Assembly (NCBI RefSeq): GCF_003390925.1
Contig: NZ_QUBS01000033.1
Coordinates: 62,001-126,000, forward strand
Direction of reading: 5' to 3'
Origin: Trinickia diaoshuihuensis
GTDB taxonomy: Bacteria > Pseudomonadota > Gammaproteobacteria > Burkholderiales > Burkholderiaceae
DNA length: 64,000 bases
The position numbers and the translations under genes are program-made. Positions within the stretch are counted from its first letter, which is position 1. Every line of letters begins with the position of its first letter. Below are positions 10,841 to 19,380 of the stretch, piece by piece. The notes beneath the pieces were generated by a model. That model ran no database searches. It was not told the DNA's origin and saw only the letters and a list, made by a program, of their open reading frames with translations.

Positions 10841-11170
10841 GTGTCGCTGATTTCCAACGCATTCGCGCAAGGCGCAGCCGGCGGCGGCGCCGAGTCGAAT
10901 CTGATGAGCTTTTTGCCGCTCATCCTCATGTTCGCGGTGCTGTATTTCATCATGATTCGTCCGCAGATGAAGCGTCAAAAGGAGCATCGCAACATGCTCG
11001 CAGCGATGGCCAAGGGCGACGAAGTCGTGACCAACGGCGGCGTGGTCGGCAAGATCACGAAAGTCGGCGAAGCCTACGTCGGCATCGAAATCGCCGAAGG
11101 CACGGAAATCACCGTGCAAAAGGGCGCCGTGACGACGATCCTTCCGAAAGGCACGATCAAATCGCTCTGA
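10841..11170 (+). CDS. yajC: Sec translocon accessory protein YajC
   Basis: 109 residues, normal for YajC, a single-pass inner-membrane partner of SecDF. The start is GTG at 10841: GGAGAAA precedes it at 6 bases and it gives MSLISNAFAQG, whereas the upstream ATG would add a non-conserved tail. The membrane helix is FLPLILMFAVLYFIMIRPQMKRQKEH (about residues 23-48), followed by the cytoplasmic domain with TNGGVVGKITKVGE. It heads the yajC-secD-secF operon. Confidence 0.95.
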   Translation: MSLISNAFAQGAAGGGAESNLMSFLPLILMFAVLYFIMIRPQMKRQKEHRNMLAAMAKGDEVVTNGGVVGKITKVGEAYVGIEIAEGTEITVQKGAVTTILPKGTIKSL

Positions 11171-11292
11171 CGCGGCAAGCGCATGCCGTGCCCGGCCGAA
11201 GGCGGCGCGGCGCGCCCAGCGCGTCACGCCCCGGCGGCCGTCCGGCAGACGATTAGCGCCGCCCCACGCCAACCCACCCGTTCGGCTCCCCC

Positions 11293-13332
11293 ATGAATCG
11301 CTACCCCCTTTGGAAATATGTCGTGATGGCTGTGGCGCTCGCCATCGGCCTTCTGTACACATTGCCCAACTTTTTCGGCGAAGCGCCGGCCGTGCAGGTC
11401 CTCAGCGGCAAGGCAACGGTCAAGCTCGACAGCGCCACGCTCGCGCAAGTCGAATCCGCGCTCGCGGCGAATCAGATCAAGCCTGACGAAATCACGTTCG
11501 ATAGCGCCTCGGCCAACCCGAACATCCGCGTCCGCCTGAAGGACACGGATACGCAGTTGCACGTCAAGGATCTGCTGCAAAAGACGTTCAATCCCGATCC
11601 GAACGACCCGCAATACGTCGTCGCACTGAATCTGCAAAGCGCGTCGCCGCACTGGCTCACGAGCTTGCACGCGTTGCCGATGTACCTCGGCCTCGACTTG
11701 CGCGGCGGCGTTCACTTCCTGATGCAGATCGATATGGCGGGCGCGCTGAACAAGCGGCTCGACTCCGACGCGTCCGACGCCCGCACGTTCTTGCGCGACA
11801 ACGGTATCCGCGAAGGCGGCGTCAACCGCGTCGGTCAATCGGTCGTCATCGACTTCGCCGATCAAGCCACGGCCGACAACGCGCGCACGCAACTGACGCG
11901 CAACGTCACCGAACTGCAATGGACCACGCGCACGACGACCACGGGCGGCGTGCAGGTGGTCGGCGCGTTCGCGCCCGCGCAGTTGAACGCGGTCGAGGAA
12001 GCGGCCGTCAAGCAAAACATCCAGACGCTGCATAACCGCGTGAACGAACTCGGCGTGACCGAGCCCGTGATCCAGCAGCAAGGCGCCGATCGCATCGTCG
12101 TCGAGCTGCCGGGCGTGCAAGACACCGCGAAGGCCAAGGAAATCATCGGCCGCACCGCCACGCTCGAGGCGCGCTTGGCCGATCCGGTCAACACGCATCC
12201 GGCACCGGGCGAAGCCGTGCCCCCCGGCGACGAACTCTTCACCGAAGGCGCGCAAGCGCCCGTGCTGCTGCGCAAGCAAGTGATTTTCACGGGCGACAGC
12301 ATCATCGATGCTTCGGCCGGCTTCGACGAACACCAGCGCCCCTCCGTCAACATCCGCTTGAACTCGGCCGCGGGCCGCGCCGTCGCGAGCGTGTCGCGCG
12401 ACAACATCGGCAAGCCGATGGCGATGGTGCTGTTCGAAAAGGGCAAGGGCCAGGTGCTCACGGTCGCGACGATCCAATCGGAACTCGGCGACCGCTTCCA
12501 GATCACGGGCCAGCCCACGCCGCAAGCGGCCTCCGACCTCGCGCTGCTGCTGCGCGCCGGTTCGCTCGCCGCGCCGATGGACATCATCGAAGAGCGCACG
12601 ATCGGCCCGAGCCTCGGCGCCGACAACATCAAGAAGGGCTTCGATTCGGTCATCTACGGCTTCGCCGCGATCGCCGTGTTCATGGTCGCCTACTACTTGC
12701 TGTTCGGCATGGTTTCGGTCATCGGCTTGTCGGTCAACCTGCTGCTGCTGATCGCCGTGCTGTCGATGATGCAGGCCACGCTGACGCTGCCGGGCATCGC
12801 CGCTATCGCGCTGGCGCTCGGGATGGCGATCGACTCGAACGTGCTGATCAACGAGCGCGTGCGCGAGGAGTTGCGCAACGGCGCGCCGCCGCAACTCGCG
12901 ATTCAGAACGGCTATGCGCATGCGTGGGCCACGATTCTCGACTCGAACGTGACCACGCTGATCGCCGGTCTCGCGCTGCTCGCATTCGGCTCGGGCCCCG
13001 TACGCGGTTTCGCGATCGTCCACTGTATCGGTATCTTGACGTCGATGTTCTCGGCGGTGTTCTTCTCGCGCGGCCTCGTCAATGCGTGGTATGGCGGCAA
13101 GAAGAAGCTCAAGTCGCTCGCGATCGGCCAAGTGTGGCGCCCTGCCGGCGCGGAAGGCGTGGCGTATCCGCAAGTGAGCAACGACGCCGACGACAGCACG
13201 GATACGATGCGCGCCGCCAAGGCCATCGCCGCGCAACCGAAGGCCAAGGGCGGACAAGGCGGTCCGAAGCCGGTCCTGCGCAATCGCGGGCGTGACGGCG
13301 CCGCCGCGCGCAAACCGGGCGCCCCCCGCTAA
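11293..13332 (+). CDS. secD: Protein translocase subunit SecD
   Basis: 679 residues. SecD with SecF uses the proton gradient to pull proteins out on the periplasmic side. There is an N-terminal membrane helix (VVMAVALAIGLLYTLP), then the motif LGLDLRGGVHFLMQID near residue 135. The large periplasmic P1 domain is followed by a C-terminal bundle of five helices beginning near FAAIAVFMVAYYLLFG (residue 455), including ALALGMAIDSNVLINERVRE. A C-terminal basic tail of about 50 residues, rich in Lys, Gly and Arg, extends past the last helix. It lies 122 bases after yajC and 29 before secF. Confidence 0.97.
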   Translation: MNRYPLWKYVVMAVALAIGLLYTLPNFFGEAPAVQVLSGKATVKLDSATLAQVESALAANQIKPDEITFDSASANPNIRVRLKDTDTQLHVKDLLQKTFNPDPNDPQYVVALNLQSASPHWLTSLHALPMYLGLDLRGGVHFLMQIDMAGALNKRLDSDASDARTFLRDNGIREGGVNRVGQSVVIDFADQATADNARTQLTRNVTELQWTTRTTTTGGVQVVGAFAPAQLNAVEEAAVKQNIQTLHNRVNELGVTEPVIQQQGADRIVVELPGVQDTAKAKEIIGRTATLEARLADPVNTHPAPGEAVPPGDELFTEGAQAPVLLRKQVIFTGDSIIDASAGFDEHQRPSVNIRLNSAAGRAVASVSRDNIGKPMAMVLFEKGKGQVLTVATIQSELGDRFQITGQPTPQAASDLALLLRAGSLAAPMDIIEERTIGPSLGADNIKKGFDSVIYGFAAIAVFMVAYYLLFGMVSVIGLSVNLLLLIAVLSMMQATLTLPGIAAIALALGMAIDSNVLINERVREELRNGAPPQLAIQNGYAHAWATILDSNVTTLIAGLALLAFGSGPVRGFAIVHCIGILTSMFSAVFFSRGLVNAWYGGKKKLKSLAIGQVWRPAGAEGVAYPQVSNDADDSTDTMRAAKAIAAQPKAKGGQGGPKPVLRNRGRDGAAARKPGAPR

Positions 13333-13361
13333 CCGGTTCGCGAGAACCCGGAGACCAGACC

Positions 13362-14312
13362 ATGGAATTTTTCCGTATCCGCAAAGACATCCCGTTCATG
13401 CAACGCGCGTTGCTGTTCAACGCGATTTCGTTCTTGACGTTCTTCGCGGCGGTGTTTTTCTTGATCCATCGCGGCCTGCATCTGTCGGTGGAATTCACGG
13501 GCGGCACCGTCATCGAAGTGCAGTATCCGCAGGCCGTGCAACTCGATCCGTTGCGCAAGACGCTCGATACGCTCGGTTACGGCGATGCGCAGGTGCAAAC
13601 GTTCGGCACCTCGCGCGACGTGATGATCCGCCTGCCGCTGAAGCACGGCCTCACGTCGTCGCAGCAAAGCGAGCAAGTGATGACGGGACTGAAGACGCAA
13701 GACGCCGCGGCGCAGTTGCAACGCGTCGAATTCGTCGGCCCGCAGGTGGGCAAGGAATTGGCCACGAACGGCCTGCTCGCGCTGGCTTGCGTGGTCGCGG
13801 GCATCGTCATCTATCTGTCGTTCCGGTTCGAATGGAAGTATGCGGTGGCCGGCATCATCGCGAACTTGCACGACGTCGTGATCATCCTCGGCTTTTTCGC
13901 ATTCTTCCAATGGGAGTTTTCGTTGTCGGTGCTCGCCGCCGTGTTGGCCGTGCTCGGCTACTCGGTCAACGAATCGGTCGTGATCTTCGACCGGATTCGC
14001 GAGACGTTCCGCCGCGAACGCAGAATGTCCGTCATGGAAGTCATCAACCACGCGATCACGAGCACGATGTCGCGCACGATCATCACGCACGGCTGCACGC
14101 AGATGATGGTGCTGTCGATGTTCATCTTCGGCGGCCCGACCCTGCACTACTTCGCGCTCGCGCTGACGATCGGCATCTGCTTCGGTATCTATTCGTCGGT
14201 GTTCGTCGCGGCGGCGCTCGCGATGTGGCTCGGCGTGAAGCGTGAAGACTTGCTCAAGGACAAGAAGCCGCGTCACGATCCGAGCGATCCGAACGCGGGG
14301 GCGCAAGTCTAA
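13362..14312 (+). CDS. secF: Protein translocase subunit SecF
   Basis: 316 residues, the normal length. One N-terminal helix (LFNAISFLTFFAAVFFLI) is followed by the motif VEFTGGTVIEVQYP. After a short periplasmic domain come five helices with FRFEWKYAVAGIIANLHDV, GYSVNESVVIFDRIRE and ITSTMSRTIITHG, all typical of SecF. It pairs with SecD in the inner membrane. A strong terminator follows at 14352. Confidence 0.97.
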   Translation: MEFFRIRKDIPFMQRALLFNAISFLTFFAAVFFLIHRGLHLSVEFTGGTVIEVQYPQAVQLDPLRKTLDTLGYGDAQVQTFGTSRDVMIRLPLKHGLTSSQQSEQVMTGLKTQDAAAQLQRVEFVGPQVGKELATNGLLALACVVAGIVIYLSFRFEWKYAVAGIIANLHDVVIILGFFAFFQWEFSLSVLAAVLAVLGYSVNESVVIFDRIRETFRRERRMSVMEVINHAITSTMSRTIITHGCTQMMVLSMFIFGGPTLHYFALALTIGICFGIYSSVFVAAALAMWLGVKREDLLKDKKPRHDPSDPNAGAQV

Positions 14313-14351
14313 GCGGCGTTTTCCGGGCTCGCGCCACGCGTTGGCGCAAGC

Positions 14352-14394
14352 AAACGGCGCGCATGCGGTTCGATCCGCTGCGCGCCGTTTTTGT
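14352..14394 (+). terminator. Rho-independent terminator after secF
   Basis: AAACGGCGCGC pairs with GCGCGCCGTTT and runs into GTTTTTGTTTG. It ends the yajC-secD-secF transcript. Confidence 0.75.
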
Positions 14395-14461
14395 TTGCGG
14401 TCCCGTACGCGCTTGCGCGCGAGCCGGGGCGACGGAGTCGACAATGGAACGCGACGGTTTC

Positions 14462-15700
14462 CTAGAGCCGCCGTTTCTTCAGCGTATAGGCAAACAGCGC
14501 GTATTGGGTGTTCGTATCGGGATCGAAGTAGCCGCCTTGAGCAGAACTGTCGTCAAGGTCGTGCCACGATTTCCCGAAGTCCTTCGTGAGGAAGGTCAAG
14601 TCCACAGGGGCGCCACCGCCGGAGGCATCGGTCGCATAGACCAGCAGTACGCCTTGCTTACCCACGCTCAGCCCGTCGAGCATCAAGCGCTCGTCGAAGG
14701 TGCGCACCTGCTGCACGGCGCTTCGCTGAGCGTCTCCCCATACCGAAAGCGCCCCCGTGCGACGGCCGTTGTCCTTCGGATCGTCGATGTTGCGGGGCAG
14801 GCCCAACTTCGATAATGCGTACAGCGAATAGCCTTGGGCTGTTGCCGGCGACGATTGCAGATCGACGACCGTTTGATTCGGCAGCACGACGTCTTGCTCG
14901 AAGGTCGATTGGTCCCACGCCAGGCGGTAGACGAGGCTCGATGCCTTGATCGCGGCGGATTGGTCGACGTAGCAGGCAACGCGCAAAACGCCGTCCGGGC
15001 CTAGATTGACGCCGTCGAATGTTTTGCGGGGCTTGCCGGCGATGACAGCCAGCGCGGGCGCTTCAATCTCCCGCCATGAGTGCCCGCCGTCGGCCGTGCG
15101 CCAAACATGAGGTCCCCAACCGATGGCGTATCCGCGTTGCGGATCGAGAAACAGTAGTTGCTCGATGTCGTGATCTTCCGGCCAAGTCAACGGAGTCCAC
15201 GTCTGGCCGCCGTCGCTGGAACGCCATAGTTTCGTGATTTGCGGCAGAAATCCGTTCGGTAGCTTCGGCGCCTTGTAGTCCATCCAGGCGGTACTGATAT
15301 AGACGGTGCGCCAGTCGCTCGAATACCACCAGGCGGCGTCTTGGCCGCGATGCTGGAAAGTGCGGGTTAATCCCGTTTCGAGGGTACCGCGCAGAAAGGC
15401 CACCGACATTCGCTTGAGGCGCTCCGAAGAATCGTTCATCCATTCTTCCGTAGGCTCCGCGACATCGGGATCCTTGGATTCGCTGGCCGGCTTGAAAGTA
15501 ATTGGCTGCCCTGCCAGCTTGAGGCTTATGACTTGCTCTCCATGAATGCGAAATGCACCTCCCCCATAAGGCTTGTCGCTCTTTAGGAAAGAGGTCGTAA
15601 TCGTTTCCCAGTGTGCCGTCATGCTATAGCGTCCATACGTGAAGGCGCTCAGCAAGGCGGCGCCAGTCAATAGCAATTTCCATCGTTTTGATTTTTTCAT
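14462..15700 (-). CDS. Membrane-anchored Asp-box (BNR-like) repeat protein, possible T6SS immunity protein
   Basis: 412 residues. The N-terminus is a basic stretch plus a hydrophobic helix (WKLLLTGAALLSAFTYG), consistent with an inner-membrane anchor facing the periplasm. At least three Asp-box turns are seen: RSSDGGQTWTPL, RTADGGHSWREI and TKDFGKSWHDL, so the body should be a beta-propeller. Its ATG overlaps the stop of the vgrG remnant by four bases (ATGA). Proteins of this shape beside vgrG are often immunity partners of type VI lipase effectors (Tli3-like family). No effector gene is present here, so this role is inferred from context only. Confidence 0.6.
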   Translation of the reverse strand: MKKSKRWKLLLTGAALLSAFTYGRYSMTAHWETITTSFLKSDKPYGGGAFRIHGEQVISLKLAGQPITFKPASESKDPDVAEPTEEWMNDSSERLKRMSVAFLRGTLETGLTRTFQHRGQDAAWWYSSDWRTVYISTAWMDYKAPKLPNGFLPQITKLWRSSDGGQTWTPLTWPEDHDIEQLLFLDPQRGYAIGWGPHVWRTADGGHSWREIEAPALAVIAGKPRKTFDGVNLGPDGVLRVACYVDQSAAIKASSLVYRLAWDQSTFEQDVVLPNQTVVDLQSSPATAQGYSLYALSKLGLPRNIDDPKDNGRRTGALSVWGDAQRSAVQQVRTFDERLMLDGLSVGKQGVLLVYATDASGGGAPVDLTFLTKDFGKSWHDLDDSSAQGGYFDPDTNTQYALFAYTLKKRRL

Positions 15701-16409
15701 GTCACTTCGCTAACAGACTCGTGTATCGGATGGCCGGTCAACGTGAACCAATAGCCCGGTCTAGCCGATCGCAAGCCGCCGATCGCGTGAAACCGCTTCA
15801 TCTGCGACTCCCAAGCTTCGACTCGCACCGCGCTCTGATGCTCGCCGCGTTCGCGCGCGTCCCACGTGTAGGCGCCTGTGTAGTCGTACACCTCGCCTTG
15901 GGCCGGAATATCTTTCCGCGGGCTGATCGCGCTGCGCACTTCCTTTTTGAGATCCGGCCGCTTGTAGTCGAACGTGCGTGTTGTCAGCTTGGCGCTTTGA
16001 ATCTGCTGATGTTCTTTCCACTGCGGGAAGCCATTCGCTTCCTCGCTCAGCCCCGTGCGATGAAAGCGCACTCTCTTTTGCTCTAACTCAGGCACGAAGT
16101 ACAGGTCATCGATCAGCACGAGCGTATGCGACTTGCCGTCCTCGGCCTGCTCGAAGCGGCCGAAGACGCCCGCTTCCTCCAGGCTCCGATGCACGAAATT
16201 CCAGTCGCCCTCAACGCCCGCAAATCGATTTCCCGGCCTTTGATCGAGGCAGCTTCAATCACAAACTCGTAATCCCGTCCTAATCGAGATATGCCTTTCA
16301 CATAAATCGGCAGGAGCCAATCCTCGCCAAGCGGCGTGTCGAGTCGAATCAAGCGATCGCGTTGGGTCCCACGCGCGTACGCAGCCTCGAACAACGCATT
16401 GAAGCTCAT
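15697..16409 (-). pseudogene. vgrG: vgrG remnant: internal deletion, frameshift and truncation
   Basis: Starts at ATG 16409 with GGGAGAAG upstream and reads as a VgrG N-terminus (LIRLDTPLGEDWLLPIYV, then DYEFVIEAASIKGREIDLRAL). Near 16210 the frame breaks. The next frame resumes at DWNFVHRSLEEAGVFGRFEQ and runs through VPELEQKRVRFHRTG, TTRTFDYKRPDLKKEV and GEVYDYTGAYTW to GYWFTLTGHPIH. Compared with intact VgrG, roughly 70-90 residues are missing at the join. Everything after HPIH is lost too: the rest of the gp27 part, the OB domain and the beta-helix spike. The frame ends ESVSEVT at 15697, overlapping the next gene. It cannot make a working T6SS spike. Confidence 0.85.
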
Positions 16410-16719
16410 CCCGACTTCTCCCTGCACGAATTTGACGCGTTTTCGCAAAGCACCGGATCTTAACCAACAACTCCGCGAAAACGACCAAATTCGCGTTAAC
16501 ATCAGAAAATCCTTAAATTACGCGCACCCGCATTAAATCGATCAAATATTCATTTTTGTGAAATACCCAAAACAAGCGAATTCTCCATTAGGCAGGCATC
16601 ACGCATCCCGGACGATCATGCGCAAAACGGCAGCGGAGCGACATCATGGCGCACCAGCAAGCCGCAATCTTCTGTAATATTCGTCGCCGACTTACATTGC
16701 CCCAGACCCGGCACGAAGG
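16410..16719. other. AT-rich intergenic stretch, no gene seen
   Basis: Divergent space between the vgrG remnant and the DUF2946 gene. It is clearly richer in A and T than its surroundings (for example 16505-16580) and contains no convincing frame, RNA or repeat. The low GC is typical of T6SS vgrG island flanks and suggests acquired DNA. Confidence 0.5.
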
Positions 16720-17088
16720 ATGCCCTCCCGACATCGCACACTCACTGCATGGCTCGGCCTGCTGGCGATCTGGCTAGCGATCGTCGGGCCGTTGGCGTCG
16801 CAGTGTCGAGTCGCATCGGATAGCGCATCGCCGCCCGCGGCCGTCTGCGGTACGGCGCACGGCGCGCAGTCCGCGCCGATGCCCGAACCCGCGCATCACA
16901 CGCTACATCTCGATGCGTGCGGGTATTGCGCGTTCTTCGCCCACAGTCCCGTCATCGGCACCGCAAGCGTCGCGGTCCGCGCACTGTCTTCGCCGGTCCC
17001 GGCGCCGCCCGTCAAGCCTGCCCATACCGTCGGGAGCGTCGAACGCTATCGGCGCGCCTACGCGCGCGCTCCGCCCCGAAACGCCTGA
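16720..17088 (+). CDS. DUF2946 family protein, copper-associated
   Basis: 122 residues. A hydrophobic N-terminal segment (LGLLAIWLAIVGPLASQC) looks like a signal or anchor. The DUF2946 core is the metal-like HHTLHLDACGYCAFFAHSP near residues 60-76, with two His pairs and two Cys. Members are usually found with copper receptors or periplasmic copper proteins. Here the next gene, 80 bases downstream, is an OprC-type receptor, so a role in periplasmic copper handling is likely but unproven. The reading start at 16720 has GAAGG touching the ATG, so the true start could lie slightly further in. Confidence 0.75.
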   Translation: MPSRHRTLTAWLGLLAIWLAIVGPLASQCRVASDSASPPAAVCGTAHGAQSAPMPEPAHHTLHLDACGYCAFFAHSPVIGTASVAVRALSSPVPAPPVKPAHTVGSVERYRRAYARAPPRNA

Positions 17089-17167
17089 AGCGTCGTTCTT
17101 CCTTTTTGAATTTCTCTGCCATCCGTGCGCCCCCGGTCGCGCGGAGGGCGTTTCTCGGGCCCAAGAT

Positions 17168-19306
17168 ATGAATTCCAACTCGTTGCGCACACAACATAAA
17201 ACATCGAAGCGGCGCGATCGCCGCCGGCTCCTCGTCAAATATGGCGTCCCGGCGTTTGCCGTCGGCATGGTGGCGGCTGCGATCGCACCGGCGAAAGCCG
17301 AACCGGCGCCCGCAAGCGCCACGCCGGGCACATCGCCCGATCTGGCCTTGACGTTGCCGCCGATCGAAGTCGTCGCCTCCCCGATCTCGACCCCGCTCGT
17401 CGTCGTCACCGATCCGAAGACGCCACGCCAGCCGTTGCCGGCCAGCGACGGCGCCGATTATCTAAAAACCATCCCCGGCTTTACGTCGATCCGCAGCGGC
17501 GGCACGAACGGCGACCCCGTGCTGCGCGGCATGTTCGGATCGCGGCTCAATATCCTCGCGGGGGGCATACCAACGCTCGGCGCATGCCCGAATCGCATGG
17601 ATGCGCCGACCTCTTACATCGCGCCTGAAAGCTACGACGAGGTCACCGTCGTGAAGGGGCCGCAAACGGTGCTGTACGGCCCGGGGGCGTCGGCGGGGAC
17701 GGTACTCTTCAAGCGCATCACGCCTCGCTTCGAGCAACCGGGGGTGCGCTTCGACGGCAGCGTGGTGGGCGGGTCGTTCGGCCGTAACGATCAGAACGTC
17801 GATCTCGCCGCCGGGACGCCGCAACTGTACGGCCGCGTCACCGCCAATCATGCGCACGAGCAGGACTACCGAGACGGTAACGGCCGCACGGTGCCGTCGC
17901 AGTGGGACAAGTGGAATACCGACGCGGCACTCGGCGTCACGCCCGATGCCAACACGCGCCTCGAACTGACAGCGGGCACCGGCGACGGCTACGCGCGCTA
18001 CGCGGGGCGCGGTATGGACGGCGTGCATTTCCGGCGCGAAACCTTCGGCCTATCGTTCGATAAACGGCATATCGGAAACGTGCTCGATCGAATCGAGGCG
18101 CGCGTCTATTACAACGAAGCCGATCACGTGATGGATAACTTCACGTTACGCGCGCCCGATCCGGCCAGCAGCATGCCGATGCCGATGGCCTCGGAAGTGC
18201 GTCGCCGCACGCTCGGTGCCCGCGCCGCGGCGACTCTGCTTTTCGGCAACGACTTGAAGTTCGTCGGCGGCATCGATGCGCAATCGAACCGGCTCGATTC
18301 ACGCTCGGCCATGGGCATGATGAATTACGCCGATCTGCCCTGGAATCCTCAGGCAACGATGTGGAACGCGGGGGCATTCGGCGAGTTGACGTGGTACGCG
18401 AGCAATGCCGCCCGTGTGATCGGCGGGGCGCGCGTGGATTACGCGAGCGCGCGCGACAAGCGAGCGACGACGAGCGGCATGGTGAGCAGCCCGAACCCGA
18501 CGTTCGACGACGATCGCTCGCGCGTGCTACCCAGCGGCTTCGTGCGTTACGAGCGCGATCTGGCTGCGTTGCCGCTGAGTTGGTACGCCGGCATCGGCCA
18601 TGCGGAACGTTACCCGGACTATTGGGAATTGTTCTCGGCCGATCGCGGGCCAACGGGTGCCGTCAACGCGTTTTCCGCCGTCGAGCCCGAAAAAACGACC
18701 CAATTGGATATCGGCGCTCAATATAAGAGCGACAAGCTCGACCTGTGGGCCTCGGCCTATGCGGGCTATGTCAGCGATTTCATCCTGTTCAACTACGCGG
18801 CCGGGATGATGGGCGAAACGACGCAAGCCACCAACGTCAACGCTCAAATCATGGGCGGCGAAGCCGGGATGACGTGGCGCCCGCTTGCCCCGCTGCGCAT
18901 CGAAACCTCGATCGCCTATGCCTGGGGCCGCAACGCTTCGAGCGGCGATCCGTTGCCGCAAATCCCGCCGCTCGAAGCGCGCGTGGGGCTCGAGTACGCG
19001 CGCGGCGCGTGGTCGGCCGGCGGTCTGTGGCGCGTCGTCGCGCCGCAGCACCGCTATGCGGCGGGTGAAGGCAACGTGGTCGGCAAGGACTTCGGTCCGA
19101 GCGCCGGTTTCGGTGTCTTGTCGCTGCACGCGCAATATGACATTAACCGATCGCTGCAACTGGCCGCCGGCGTCGATAACCTGCTCGACAAGGCGTACAC
19201 CGAGCACCTGAACCTCGCGGGCAACGCGGGCTTCGGCTATTCGGCGAGCACGCCCATCGTCGAACCGGGCCGCACCGTCTGGGTGCGGATGAGGGTGAAG
19301 CTCTAA
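17168..19306 (+). CDS. oprC: TonB-dependent copper receptor (OprC-like)
   Basis: 712 residues. A signal region (to about residue 44, AKA-E) precedes the plug domain (ADYLKTIPGFTSIRSGG, VTVVKGPQTVLYGPGASAG) and a 22-strand-type barrel ending in a terminal aromatic strand (VWVRMRVKL). The copper ligands known for Pseudomonas OprC, CxxxM plus HxM, are both present: C140 and M144 in GACPNRMD, and H320 and M322 in DHVMD. This points to copper import across the outer membrane. The ATG at 17168 is chosen because the signal sequence starts there. It is probably co-transcribed with the DUF2946 gene. Confidence 0.9.
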   Translation: MNSNSLRTQHKTSKRRDRRRLLVKYGVPAFAVGMVAAAIAPAKAEPAPASATPGTSPDLALTLPPIEVVASPISTPLVVVTDPKTPRQPLPASDGADYLKTIPGFTSIRSGGTNGDPVLRGMFGSRLNILAGGIPTLGACPNRMDAPTSYIAPESYDEVTVVKGPQTVLYGPGASAGTVLFKRITPRFEQPGVRFDGSVVGGSFGRNDQNVDLAAGTPQLYGRVTANHAHEQDYRDGNGRTVPSQWDKWNTDAALGVTPDANTRLELTAGTGDGYARYAGRGMDGVHFRRETFGLSFDKRHIGNVLDRIEARVYYNEADHVMDNFTLRAPDPASSMPMPMASEVRRRTLGARAAATLLFGNDLKFVGGIDAQSNRLDSRSAMGMMNYADLPWNPQATMWNAGAFGELTWYASNAARVIGGARVDYASARDKRATTSGMVSSPNPTFDDDRSRVLPSGFVRYERDLAALPLSWYAGIGHAERYPDYWELFSADRGPTGAVNAFSAVEPEKTTQLDIGAQYKSDKLDLWASAYAGYVSDFILFNYAAGMMGETTQATNVNAQIMGGEAGMTWRPLAPLRIETSIAYAWGRNASSGDPLPQIPPLEARVGLEYARGAWSAGGLWRVVAPQHRYAAGEGNVVGKDFGPSAGFGVLSLHAQYDINRSLQLAAGVDNLLDKAYTEHLNLAGNAGFGYSASTPIVEPGRTVWVRMRVKL

Positions 19307-19380
19307 GCGCCGGCACGCGCAGGGGCCGGGGGCCAGCGCGGCACGGCCCCCCTTGGACCGCACCTGCGCAGTCCCGCGAA

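Noticed and set aside
11224-13257. A 677-codon minus-strand frame opposite secD
   Set aside because: It is the mirror of a strongly biased GC-rich gene; its composition (Arg, His, Asp-rich) is typical of antisense shadow frames and secD is certain.
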